Positions 30,684 to 37,065 of a DNA stretch of 37,065 bases are shown one piece after another. The notes beneath the pieces are model-generated. The model searched no databases, was not told where the DNA came from, and saw only the letters and a program-made list of their open reading frames with translations. Each line of letters starts with the position of its first letter. Within the stretch, counting starts at the first letter, position 1. The stretch lies in contig CAKSTO010000022.1 in NCBI GenBank assembly GCA_934501115.1, forward strand, positions 1 to 37,065, read 5' to 3'. Origin of the DNA: an uncultured Faecalibacterium sp. (lineage in GTDB: Bacteria; Bacillota; Clostridia; Oscillospirales; Ruminococcaceae). Made by a program: the position numbers and the translations under genes.

Positions 30684-33389
30684 ATGAAAGAACTCGCAAA
30701 GCAGTATGATCCCAGTCAGGTGGAAGACCGCATCTACCAGTTCTGGCTGGACGGCGGCTACTTCCACACGAAGGCTGACCCGGACAAAAAGCCCTTTACC
30801 ATCGTCATGCCGCCCCCGAATGTCACAGGCCAGCTGCATATGGGTCATGCCGTGGACAACACCATGCAGGATATCCTGATCCGCACCAAGCGGATGCAGG
30901 GCTACGCCGCTCTGTGGGTGCCCGGCACCGACCACGCCTCGATTGCCACCGAGGCCAAGGTGGTGGAGGCCATGCGCGCCGAAGGCCTGACCAAGGAGAT
31001 GGTGGGCCGCGATGGCTTCCTCGACCGTGCATGGGCATGGAAGACCAAGTACGGCAACCGCATCGTCAGCCAGCTGAAGAAGCTGGGCAGCAGCTGCGAC
31101 TGGGAGCGCGAGCGCTTCACCATGGACGAGGGCTGCTCTGAGGCTGTCAAGGAGGTGTTCGTGCGCCTGTACGACAAGGGGCTGATCTATCGCGGCAACC
31201 GCATGGTCAACTGGTGCCCTCACTGCAACACCTCCATTTCTGACGCCGAGGTGGAGTATGAGGAGAAGGACGGCAATTTCTGGCATCTGCTGTACCCGGT
31301 CAAGGAGACCGGCGAGATGCTGGAGCTGGCCACCACCCGCCCCGAGACCATGCTGGGTGATACCGCTGTTGCCATCAACGGCGATGACCCCCGCTACGCT
31401 CACCTGCACGGCTGCCATGTGGTGCTGCCCCTGCTGAACAAGGAGATCCCCATCGTCTGCGATGAACACGCCGACATGACCAAGGGCACCGGTGTCGTGA
31501 AGATCACCCCCGCCCACGACCCCAACGACTTTGAGGTGGGTCTGCGCCATGACCTGCCCATCGTGCGTGTGTTCACCTACGACGGTCACATGACCGGTGC
31601 CGCCGACAAGGCCGCTGCCGATGCTCTGTTCGCCGCCGGCAAGAATACCATCAACGAGCCTGAGGTGCTGGACTGCGGCAAGTATGCCGGCATGACCACT
31701 CTCGAAGCGCGCAAGGCCATTGTGGCCGACCTGAAAGAGGGCGGCTTCCTGAAGGAGATCGAGCCCCTCAAGCACGAGGTGGGCACCTGCTACCGCTGCC
31801 ACTCCACCATCGAGCCCATGGTGTCCAAGCAGTGGTTCGTCAAGATGGAGCCGCTGGCAAAGCCCGCCATCGAGAGCGTGGAAAAGGGCGAGATCAAGTT
31901 CGTGCCCGAGCGCTTCACCAAGAACTATATGAACTGGATGAAGAACACCCGCGACTGGTGCATCAGCCGTCAGCTGTGGTGGGGACATCAGATCCCTGCA
32001 TGGTACTGCGACGACTGCGGCGAGACCGTGGTGGCAAAGTCCGCTCCCTGCACCTGCCCCAAGTGCGGCGGCGCAAAGCTGACGCAGGATCCGGATACGC
32101 TGGATACCTGGTTCTCCTCCGCGCTATGGCCGTTCAGCACGCTGGGCTGGCCGAACGAGGACAGCGCAGACCTGAAGTACTTCTACCCCACCAACACCCT
32201 CGTTACCGGCTATGACATCATCGGCTTCTGGGTCAGCCGCATGATCTTCTCGGGTCTGGCCTACACCGGCAAGGCTCCCTTCGACACGGTCTGCATCCAC
32301 GGCATCGTGCGCGACAGTCAGGGCCGCAAGATGTCCAAGAGTCTGGGCAACGGCATTGACCCGCTGGAGGTCATTGCGCAGTACGGCGCCGATGCGCTGC
32401 GCTTTATGCTGATCGATGGCTCCACCCCGGGCAACGATATGCGCTACAGCGAGAAGAAGGTGGAGGCTGCCCGCAACTTTGCCAATAAGCTGTGGAACGC
32501 GACCCGTTTTGTGCTGATGAACCTGCCCGAGGACTTCGAGCCGGGTCTGCCTTCCGAAGATAAGCTGGATATGAGCGACAAGTGGGTGCTCACCAAGCTG
32601 AATCAGGTGGCCGGTGCCATGACCGAAAACCTTGACCACTACGAGATGGGTCTGGCCGCTGCCAAGATCAACAGCTTCATCTGGGATGTCTACTGCGACT
32701 GGTTCATCGAGATCGCAAAGCCCCGCCTGAACTCCGGCGATGCCGGGCAGGCAGACACCGCCCGCCGTGTGCTGGTGTATGTGCTGGATAAGGCGCTCAA
32801 GCTGCTGCATCCCTTTATGCCCTTCATCACTGAGGAGCTGTATCAGGCTCTGCCCGGCGCTGCCGAGACCATCATGACCCAGAGCTGGCCGGTCTTTGAC
32901 GCCGCTCACAACTGGGCGGACGAAGAGGAAGCCTTTGAAAAGGTCATGGATTATATCAAGGCTGTGCGTACTATGCGCACCGAGATGAATGTCCACCCCG
33001 CCAAAAAGACCAGCATGATCATCGAGACTGCCGATGCCGCACCCTTCCGGAAGGCACAGGTCTATCTGGCAAAGTTCGCCTTTGCCACCGATGTGACCTT
33101 TACCGAAAAGTATGAGGGCAGCACCGACGGCATGGTGCAGGTGTCCACCCACGCCGCACGCGGCTTCATCCCCATGATGGAGCTCATCGACCGCGACAAG
33201 GAGCTGGCACGCCTGAACAAGGAAAAGGCCAAGGCAGAAAAGGAAATGGCCATGTTCCAGAATCAGCTGGCAAACCCGAAGTTCGTGGAGCGCGCTCCTG
33301 CTGCTCTGGTAGAAGAGATCCGCAGCAAGTTTGCCAAGAGCCAGGATAAGCTGGCGAACATCGAGCAGAGCATCAAGGCTCTGGGCTGA
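30684..33389 (+). CDS. valS: Valyl-tRNA synthetase
   Basis: A class I synthetase that charges tRNA-Val and edits mischarged threonine. The 901 residues start MKELAKQYDPSQVEDRIYQFW. The HIGH motif is HMGH (His52-His55, in PPPNVTGQLHMGHAVDN); the editing domain (about 210-350) has TTRPETMLGDTAVAIN; the KMSKS motif is KMSKS at Lys549. The anticodon-binding helical domain (about 620-770) and a C-terminal coiled coil (about 840-901, DKELARLNKEKAKAEKEMAMFQNQL) complete it. GGGAGGA lies 8 bases before the ATG; the frame is open far upstream through the T-box but that extension is not translated. Expression is governed by the T-box. Confidence 0.98.
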   Translation: MKELAKQYDPSQVEDRIYQFWLDGGYFHTKADPDKKPFTIVMPPPNVTGQLHMGHAVDNTMQDILIRTKRMQGYAALWVPGTDHASIATEAKVVEAMRAEGLTKEMVGRDGFLDRAWAWKTKYGNRIVSQLKKLGSSCDWERERFTMDEGCSEAVKEVFVRLYDKGLIYRGNRMVNWCPHCNTSISDAEVEYEEKDGNFWHLLYPVKETGEMLELATTRPETMLGDTAVAINGDDPRYAHLHGCHVVLPLLNKEIPIVCDEHADMTKGTGVVKITPAHDPNDFEVGLRHDLPIVRVFTYDGHMTGAADKAAADALFAAGKNTINEPEVLDCGKYAGMTTLEARKAIVADLKEGGFLKEIEPLKHEVGTCYRCHSTIEPMVSKQWFVKMEPLAKPAIESVEKGEIKFVPERFTKNYMNWMKNTRDWCISRQLWWGHQIPAWYCDDCGETVVAKSAPCTCPKCGGAKLTQDPDTLDTWFSSALWPFSTLGWPNEDSADLKYFYPTNTLVTGYDIIGFWVSRMIFSGLAYTGKAPFDTVCIHGIVRDSQGRKMSKSLGNGIDPLEVIAQYGADALRFMLIDGSTPGNDMRYSEKKVEAARNFANKLWNATRFVLMNLPEDFEPGLPSEDKLDMSDKWVLTKLNQVAGAMTENLDHYEMGLAAAKINSFIWDVYCDWFIEIAKPRLNSGDAGQADTARRVLVYVLDKALKLLHPFMPFITEELYQALPGAAETIMTQSWPVFDAAHNWADEEEAFEKVMDYIKAVRTMRTEMNVHPAKKTSMIIETADAAPFRKAQVYLAKFAFATDVTFTEKYEGSTDGMVQVSTHAARGFIPMMELIDRDKELARLNKEKAKAEKEMAMFQNQLANPKFVERAPAALVEEIRSKFAKSQDKLANIEQSIKALG

Positions 33390-33400
33390 GATTGAGCAGG

Positions 33401-33901
33401 ATGAATGAGGGCTCCGGCCGTATTTCGCCGTGGGTCATTGCCGGCCGTGTGGTCTTTACGCTGGCGCTTGTCGGCTGCGTTGCCTTTATCTTTTCCAATT
33501 CCATGGCGGTGGCATCGGTGTCCAGCCATTCCAGCGGACGTGCGCTGACCCTGCTGCAGGGCGTACTGCGCCGTCTGGGGCATCCGGGGATGGCGGCGCG
33601 GCTGACGCAGCATATTGTGCGCAAGCTGGCGCATTTCTGCGAGTATACACTGGAGGGCTTTTTGCTCATGCTGTGCATGCGGGTCTACAGCCGCCACCCG
33701 CTGCGGCACATCAGTGTCCCCCTGCTGGGCGGTGTGCTCACGGCACTGGCTGATGAGACCATCCAGCTTTATTCACCCGGGCGCAGCAGTCAGGTCACAG
33801 ATGTGTGGCTGGATTCTGTCGGCGTTCTGGCGGGCATCTTCGCGGCACTGATCCTCATGATGCTGTGCAGACGGCTGTTTCATCATCGTAATAAGGAGTA
33901 A
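33401..33901 (+). CDS. VanZ-family membrane protein
   Basis: A 166-residue membrane protein of the VanZ family, first known from the teicoplanin-resistance vanA cluster; the chromosomal members have no settled role. Helices are visible at about 15-32 (VVFTLALVGCVAFIFSNSM), 85-100, 115-130 and 140-160. Family motifs are FSNSMAVAS, the RKLAHFCEYTLEGFLL segment and DETIQLYSPGRSSQVTDVWLDSVGVLAG. The start is uncertain: ATG at 33401, 11 bases after the valS stop, has GCAGG touching it; a TTG at 33392 in the same frame is the alternative. The gene sits between valS and a folC-like gene, so it is probably co-transcribed under the T-box. Confidence 0.85.
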   Translation: MNEGSGRISPWVIAGRVVFTLALVGCVAFIFSNSMAVASVSSHSSGRALTLLQGVLRRLGHPGMAARLTQHIVRKLAHFCEYTLEGFLLMLCMRVYSRHPLRHISVPLLGGVLTALADETIQLYSPGRSSQVTDVWLDSVGVLAGIFAALILMMLCRRLFHHRNKE

Positions 33902-33904
33902 CCA

Positions 33905-35170
33905 ATGACCATCGAACAGGCAAACCAGTATTTTGCCGCCCTGCCGGACGGCTTTGCTTCGACAGAGCAGCTGCGTGCCGCGCTGTCTGCTCCGGTGCAG
34001 CAGGTGGCTTTCGTGGGTGTGGCGGGCACAGCCGGTAAAACGGCTGTGGCGGCTCTGCTGGCCGCCGTCCTGCACGCGCAGGGCATCCGCACCGGACTGT
34101 ATCATGCAGGCTGTGAACCGCTGGCAAAGCGCATCCACATCGGCGGTACGCCTGTGGACGCAGGGCTGCTCTGCCTGACCGCAGAGGCACTCTCTGCTGC
34201 CGAGCCGCTGCCGCGGGATGCTGCAGAGCTTGCCGCCGCTGCCCGCTGCTTTGGCGAGACCGGCTGCACGCTGGCTGTGGTGGAGCTGCCGGACGCAGGT
34301 CTGGCAGAAGCACTGCCCGACCTGCCGGTCTGCGCCGTCACCTCAGTGGGGCCGGATGGCGTCAGCCGCTCCGTGGAGCGTCTGGCTGCTCTGGCGGCGG
34401 GCGTCATGCGCAAAGACTCCATCTGCGTCACTGCGCCGGAACAGCCCAAGTCTGTGCTCAGTGAGCTGATTGTGGCCGCAGGGAAGTGCGGCTGTGAGCT
34501 GGTGGTACCCGACCCGGAGGACATCACCTTTCTGGAAGCAGAAAAGTTTGCCAGCAAGGTGGACTACGGCGGATACACCGTGCCGCTGGCTTTTCTGGGG
34601 CGTCACGCAGCAGGCAATGCCGCAATGGCTGTGGAGCTGGCGCTGGCGCTCTGCCGCAAAGGGTACGACATCACAGATGAAGCCATTCTGGAGGGTCTGG
34701 CTGCAGTGGAAAATCGCAGCAGCATCCGGGTCGTCTCACAGCGTCCGCTGGTCATTCTGGATGCCTGCCGCACTCCGCAGCAGGCAGCAGCTCTGCTGCG
34801 CGTGCTCAACATGGCCAAGGTGCGCCACATGAGCGCCATCATCGGTCTGGCAGAGGAGGAGGGGGCAGAAGCCTTCTTCGCGGCTTTGGAGACAGGCCTG
34901 ACCCCCGAAGAACAGAAAAAGGATAAGTCCACCATGCCGGGCATGAGCGAGAATCCCTTCGATAAGGTATATCTTGTTACCCCGGAAGGCGGCGACAGCC
35001 TGCTGACCGAGCGCCTGACCGAGAAGGCAAAGTATCACTTTGATGCGGAGCTGTGCACGACTCTGGCCGAAGCACTGGAGCTGGCACATGCCAATACCCG
35101 CCGCGGCCTGCTGGTCTGCGGCAGCGAAGCGGCTGCGCTGGAAGCGGCAGCATTGCTGGAAAACAGCTGA
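33905..35170 (+). CDS. Divergent folylpolyglutamate synthase-like (Mur-ligase family) protein
   Basis: A 421-residue protein with a Mur-ligase/FolC layout. Position after valS is where Bacillus subtilis carries folC, which adds glutamate to folates using ATP. The P-loop reads VGVAGTAGKTAVAALLAAVL (about 37-56) in place of the FolC GTNGKGS. The central domain has RHAAGNAAMAVELALALC and the C-terminal domain RPLVILDACRTPQQAAALLRVL, corresponding to the family's HN.AN and LDGAHNP regions; the usual LDGAHNP histidine is replaced (LDACRTP). These changes make activity on folate uncertain; it may be a true but diverged FolC or a repurposed paralogue. AAGGAG precedes the ATG by 8 bases. Confidence 0.78.
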   Translation: MTIEQANQYFAALPDGFASTEQLRAALSAPVQQVAFVGVAGTAGKTAVAALLAAVLHAQGIRTGLYHAGCEPLAKRIHIGGTPVDAGLLCLTAEALSAAEPLPRDAAELAAAARCFGETGCTLAVVELPDAGLAEALPDLPVCAVTSVGPDGVSRSVERLAALAAGVMRKDSICVTAPEQPKSVLSELIVAAGKCGCELVVPDPEDITFLEAEKFASKVDYGGYTVPLAFLGRHAAGNAAMAVELALALCRKGYDITDEAILEGLAAVENRSSIRVVSQRPLVILDACRTPQQAAALLRVLNMAKVRHMSAIIGLAEEEGAEAFFAALETGLTPEEQKKDKSTMPGMSENPFDKVYLVTPEGGDSLLTERLTEKAKYHFDAELCTTLAEALELAHANTRRGLLVCGSEAAALEAAALLENS

Positions 35171-35200
35171 GCGACATGCTTCCCTAAAAAATGAACCGGG

Positions 35201-35238
35201 GATCCCGTACACTGAAACTATGTGTACGGGATCTTTTT
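35201..35238 (+). terminator. Terminator after the folC-like gene
   Basis: A perfect 12-bp stem GATCCCGTACAC/GTGTACGGGATC (35201-35212/35222-35233) followed by TTTTTA. It lies only 29 bases before the next start codon, so it separates the T-box operon from the spoIIA genes. Confidence 0.9.
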
Positions 35239-35267
35239 ATTTTGGCAGAAAAGGAGATGGACAGACA

Positions 35268-35585
35268 ATGGCAACGGTGAGCTTCAGCCCGGCAGGGGAA
35301 ACGCTTTATGCATTCCTCGCCGGGGAGATCGATCACGATGCAGCGCAGAGCCTGCGCATCCAGCTGGACGATGCACTGGTCAGCCGCAGCCCCAGGACAA
35401 TGATCCTGGACTTCGGCGGGGTGGGCTTTATGGATTCGTCCGGTGTGGGGCTAATCCTTGGGCGGCAGCGCACTGCACGCACGCTTGGCACAGCTGTGCA
35501 GGTGCAGCATACACCGGCACAACTGGTTCAGGTTTTGCAGCTGGCTCATATCCCCTGCACAGATGCAGGGAAAAAGGAGGAATAA
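35268..35585 (+). CDS. spoIIAA: Anti-sigma factor antagonist SpoIIAA (STAS domain)
   Basis: SpoIIAA releases sigma-F by binding the anti-sigma kinase SpoIIAB; SpoIIAB inactivates it by phosphorylating one serine. The 105 residues form one STAS domain: LYAFLAGEIDHDAAQSLRIQLDDAL, then MILDFGGVGFMDSSGVGLILGRQR, where Ser58 in DSSGVG lines up with the phosphorylated Ser58 of Bacillus subtilis SpoIIAA. The C-terminus (VQVLQLAHIPC) is normal. AAAAGGAG lies 11 bases before the ATG at 35268; upstream frame extension crosses the terminator and was rejected. The next gene starts three bases after the stop. I could not assign a promoter with confidence. Confidence 0.92.
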   Translation: MATVSFSPAGETLYAFLAGEIDHDAAQSLRIQLDDALVSRSPRTMILDFGGVGFMDSSGVGLILGRQRTARTLGTAVQVQHTPAQLVQVLQLAHIPCTDAGKKEE

Positions 35586-35588
35586 CGT

Positions 35589-36032
35589 ATGAAAGCGGAA
35601 AACACGACAAAGATCCAATTCGAGTCCCTCAGCGTGAACGAAAGCTATGCCCGCGGCGCAGCGGCAGCCTTCCTGGCCCGATACGACCCGACGGTGCCTC
35701 AGCTGGCGGACATCAAAACCGCTGTCTCTGAAGCGGTCACCAACTGCATTGTCCACGCCTACCCGGACAGGATCGGAACCGTGGTCATGACGGTTGCAGT
35801 CTATCCGGGGCGGGAGGTGCATATCACGGTGTCGGATAAGGGCATCGGCATCCCGAACATCCGGCAGGCCATGGAGCCGCTGTTCACCACCGGAAACCCA
35901 GAGGAGCGCTCCGGCCTTGGCTTTGCCGTGATGCAGAGCTTCATGGATAAGGTCAAAGTGACATCGAAGCCCGGCAGGGGAACAAGAGTGCTGCTGGTCA
36001 AGCGTCTGTCCGAACGGGGAGCCTCTACATAA
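35589..36032 (+). CDS. spoIIAB: Anti-sigma-F factor and serine kinase SpoIIAB
   Basis: SpoIIAB binds sigma-F and holds it inactive, and phosphorylates SpoIIAA. The 147 residues are a GHKL ATPase: N-box AVSEAVTNCIVHAYPD at about 45-60 with the metal-binding Asn, G1 box VSDKGIGIPNIRQAMEPLFTT at about 80-100, and G2 box ERSGLGFAVMQSFMDKV at about 105-121. All features needed for ATP binding are present. AAGGAGGAAT lies 7 bases before the ATG. It is tightly linked to spoIIAA (3-base gap) and sigF (20-base gap), the standard order. No frameshift or loss is seen. Confidence 0.96.
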   Translation: MKAENTTKIQFESLSVNESYARGAAAAFLARYDPTVPQLADIKTAVSEAVTNCIVHAYPDRIGTVVMTVAVYPGREVHITVSDKGIGIPNIRQAMEPLFTTGNPEERSGLGFAVMQSFMDKVKVTSKPGRGTRVLLVKRLSERGAST

Positions 36033-36052
36033 CAGGAAAGGCGGTTGAAATT

Positions 36053-36727
36053 ATGGTATCGGACAAGACCCGGCGGGAGAGCTTTATTGAACGCAACCTT
36101 GGGCTGGTGCATTCCTGCGCGGGGCGATTCCGGGGAAGGGGCATCGAATACGATGATCTTTACAGTGCCGGGTGTATAGGCCTTGTGAAGGCCTGTGACA
36201 ACTTTGACGAGGAACGCGGGGTGCGCTTTTCCACCTATGCGGTGCCGGTGATCCTTGGAGAGATCAAAAAGCTCTTTCGCGATGGCGGCACGGTCAAGGT
36301 GAGCCGATCCCTGAAGGAACTGGGGCTGCGGGTGCAGGCAGCAAGAGAACATCACATGAAGGTCTGCGGGGTGGAGCCGACCCTTTCACAGCTGGCAGAA
36401 GAACTGGGAGAGCCGACAGAAAATATCACGCTGGCGATTCAGGCTGCACAGCCCGCCATGAGTCTGACCCCGGAAAATGCAGAGGACGGAGAACATCAGC
36501 TGGACATCCCGGTGGAATCGCCCGAGGAGATGCTTTCTGACAGGATCAGTCTGGCAGAGGTGATCGAGACGCTGCCGGAGGAAGACAAGAAGCTGATCCG
36601 CCTGCGGTTCTACGGCAACAAAACCCAGAGCGAGACGGCAAAGGTGCTGCATACGACACAGGTACAGATCTCCCGGCGGGAACGTAAGATCCTGCTGCTG
36701 CTCAGAAGAAGGCTTTTAGAAGAATAG
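36053..36727 (+). CDS. sigF: Sporulation sigma factor SigF
   Basis: Sigma-F is the first forespore-specific sigma factor. The 224 residues hold region 2 (ERNLGLVHSCAGRFRGRGIEYDDLYSAGCIGLVKACDNFDEERGVRFSTYAVPVILGEIKKLFRDGG, about 13-80), region 3 (VKVSRSLKELGLRVQAAREHHMKVCGVEPTLSQLAEELGE) and region 4 with a C-terminal HTH (LIRLRFYGNKTQSETAKVLHTTQVQISRREKKI-type). Identity as F rather than G or B comes from the spoIIAA-spoIIAB order. The N-terminus is about 30 residues shorter than in Bacillus subtilis. GGAAAGG lies 11 bases before the ATG. It ends 83 bases before a strong promoter of the next unit. Confidence 0.95.
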   Translation: MVSDKTRRESFIERNLGLVHSCAGRFRGRGIEYDDLYSAGCIGLVKACDNFDEERGVRFSTYAVPVILGEIKKLFRDGGTVKVSRSLKELGLRVQAAREHHMKVCGVEPTLSQLAEELGEPTENITLAIQAAQPAMSLTPENAEDGEHQLDIPVESPEEMLSDRISLAEVIETLPEEDKKLIRLRFYGNKTQSETAKVLHTTQVQISRRERKILLLLRRRLLEE

Positions 36728-36810
36728 ACGTCATATTTCCTAAATCAAAAGGAAAAAACTGGGCAATAAGTAAAAAGAAAGATTTTTTGGAAAAAATGTG
36801 AACAAAAGGG

Positions 36811-36839
36811 TTGCTTTTTGTGGGATGCTGTGCTAAAAT
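36811..36839 (+). promoter_or_regulatory. Upstream promoter (P1) of the unit leaving the window
   Basis: TTGCTT, 17-base spacer, TAAAAT (36834-36839) with TG two bases before. An AT-rich stretch (36735-36810) upstream resembles an UP element. Confidence 0.65.
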
Positions 36840-36949
36840 ACATTACTGTCAGGCGGGCATCCGACAGACGAAAAACGTCAAAACAGACGCCCTAACGTGA
36901 AGAATTGAGAAGATTCGATAAGAACTTCAAAAATAATTCAAAAAACTGC

Positions 36950-36978
36950 TTGACAAGTTATCGCGAAAGTGATAAAAT
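36950..36978 (+). promoter_or_regulatory. Downstream promoter (P2) of the unit leaving the window
   Basis: TTGACA (36950-36955), 17-base spacer, TAAAAT (36973-36978), preceded by an AT-rich block (36925-36946). This is the strongest promoter in the last 10 kb. Confidence 0.8.
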
Positions 36979-36984
36979 AAGCAA

Positions 36985-37065
36985 GCTCTCAGCCGCAAGG
37001 CTGAGGCGCACAGGACCTTGAAAATTGAACAATATCGAAAAACTTGTAAGGAACCTTTATGTGTT
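36985..37065 (+). other. Probable rRNA operon leader, cut by window end
   Basis: After P2 comes CTCAGCC-GCAA-GGCTGAG (36988-37005), then ACCTTGAAAATTGAACAAT, a phrase common in Firmicute pre-rRNA leaders and spacers near the boxA region. Tandem strong promoters fit an rRNA operon whose 16S gene would begin beyond 37065. No mature rRNA or tRNA sequence is visible, so this is an inference. Confidence 0.5.

Noticed and set aside
1..37065. CRISPR array, tRNA genes, insertion-sequence transposases or prophage genes
   Set aside because: No regularly spaced direct repeats, no tRNA cloverleaf signatures and no transposase, integrase or phage proteins were found.

Overview
The window looks like chromosomal core sequence from a high-GC Firmicute of the Oscillospiraceae/Ruminococcaceae, most likely Faecalibacterium or a close relative. 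This rests on GC-rich coding with AT-rich promoters of the form TG-n-TATAAT, a valine T-box, a spoIIA operon, the rimP-nusA-rnpM-ylxQ-infB cluster, and dispersed intergenic repeats made of stacked hairpins. The genus is an inference from style and gene content; no 16S sequence is present.

Layout. 1-1695: 3' part of a type IIA topoisomerase A subunit. 1696-2292: non-coding and packed with hairpins, including one copy of a repeated structured element. 2293-2778: rlmH. 2988-6063: solute-binding lipoprotein overlapping a hybrid sensor kinase. 6172-7593: glycyl-tRNA synthetase. 7594-8098: a compact convergent cassette that reads as a type I toxin-antitoxin locus (32-residue membrane peptide on the minus strand, about 95-nt antisense RNA on the plus strand). 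8099-9340: M29 aminopeptidase. 9375-17856: nine-gene translation and RNA operon rimP-nusA-rnpM-ylxQ-infB-rbfA-nrnA-truB-ribF, with two MITE-like hairpin repeats inserted between genes. 17914-21493 (minus): polA-tsaD. 21703-21891 (minus): ferredoxin. 22005-23352 (plus): ArsC/Spx-like protein and an unknown membrane-anchored protein. 23559-25806 (minus): glycosyltransferase, DUF4358-type lipoprotein and Lrp/AsnC regulator. 25987-26131: a promoter-terminator pair enclosing a possible small RNA. 26291-28161 (minus): acetyltransferase-hflX. 28313-30100: homocysteine methyltransferase/MTHFR fusion. 30115-30310: second copy of the structured element, opposite strand. 30367-35170: valine T-box, valS, vanZ-like and folC-like genes. 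35268-36727: spoIIAA-spoIIAB-sigF. 36811-37065: tandem promoters and a leader, probably of an rRNA operon that starts beyond the window.

Most genes serve translation: tRNA charging, tRNA and rRNA modification, initiation, ribosome assembly and nanoRNA decay. The two points most worth following are the unannotated type I toxin-antitoxin cassette at 7613-8024, and the pair of about 190-bp elements at 2047-2237 (+) and 30115-30310 (-), which share conserved single-stranded blocks while their stems change by compensatory substitutions, as expected for a structured RNA.
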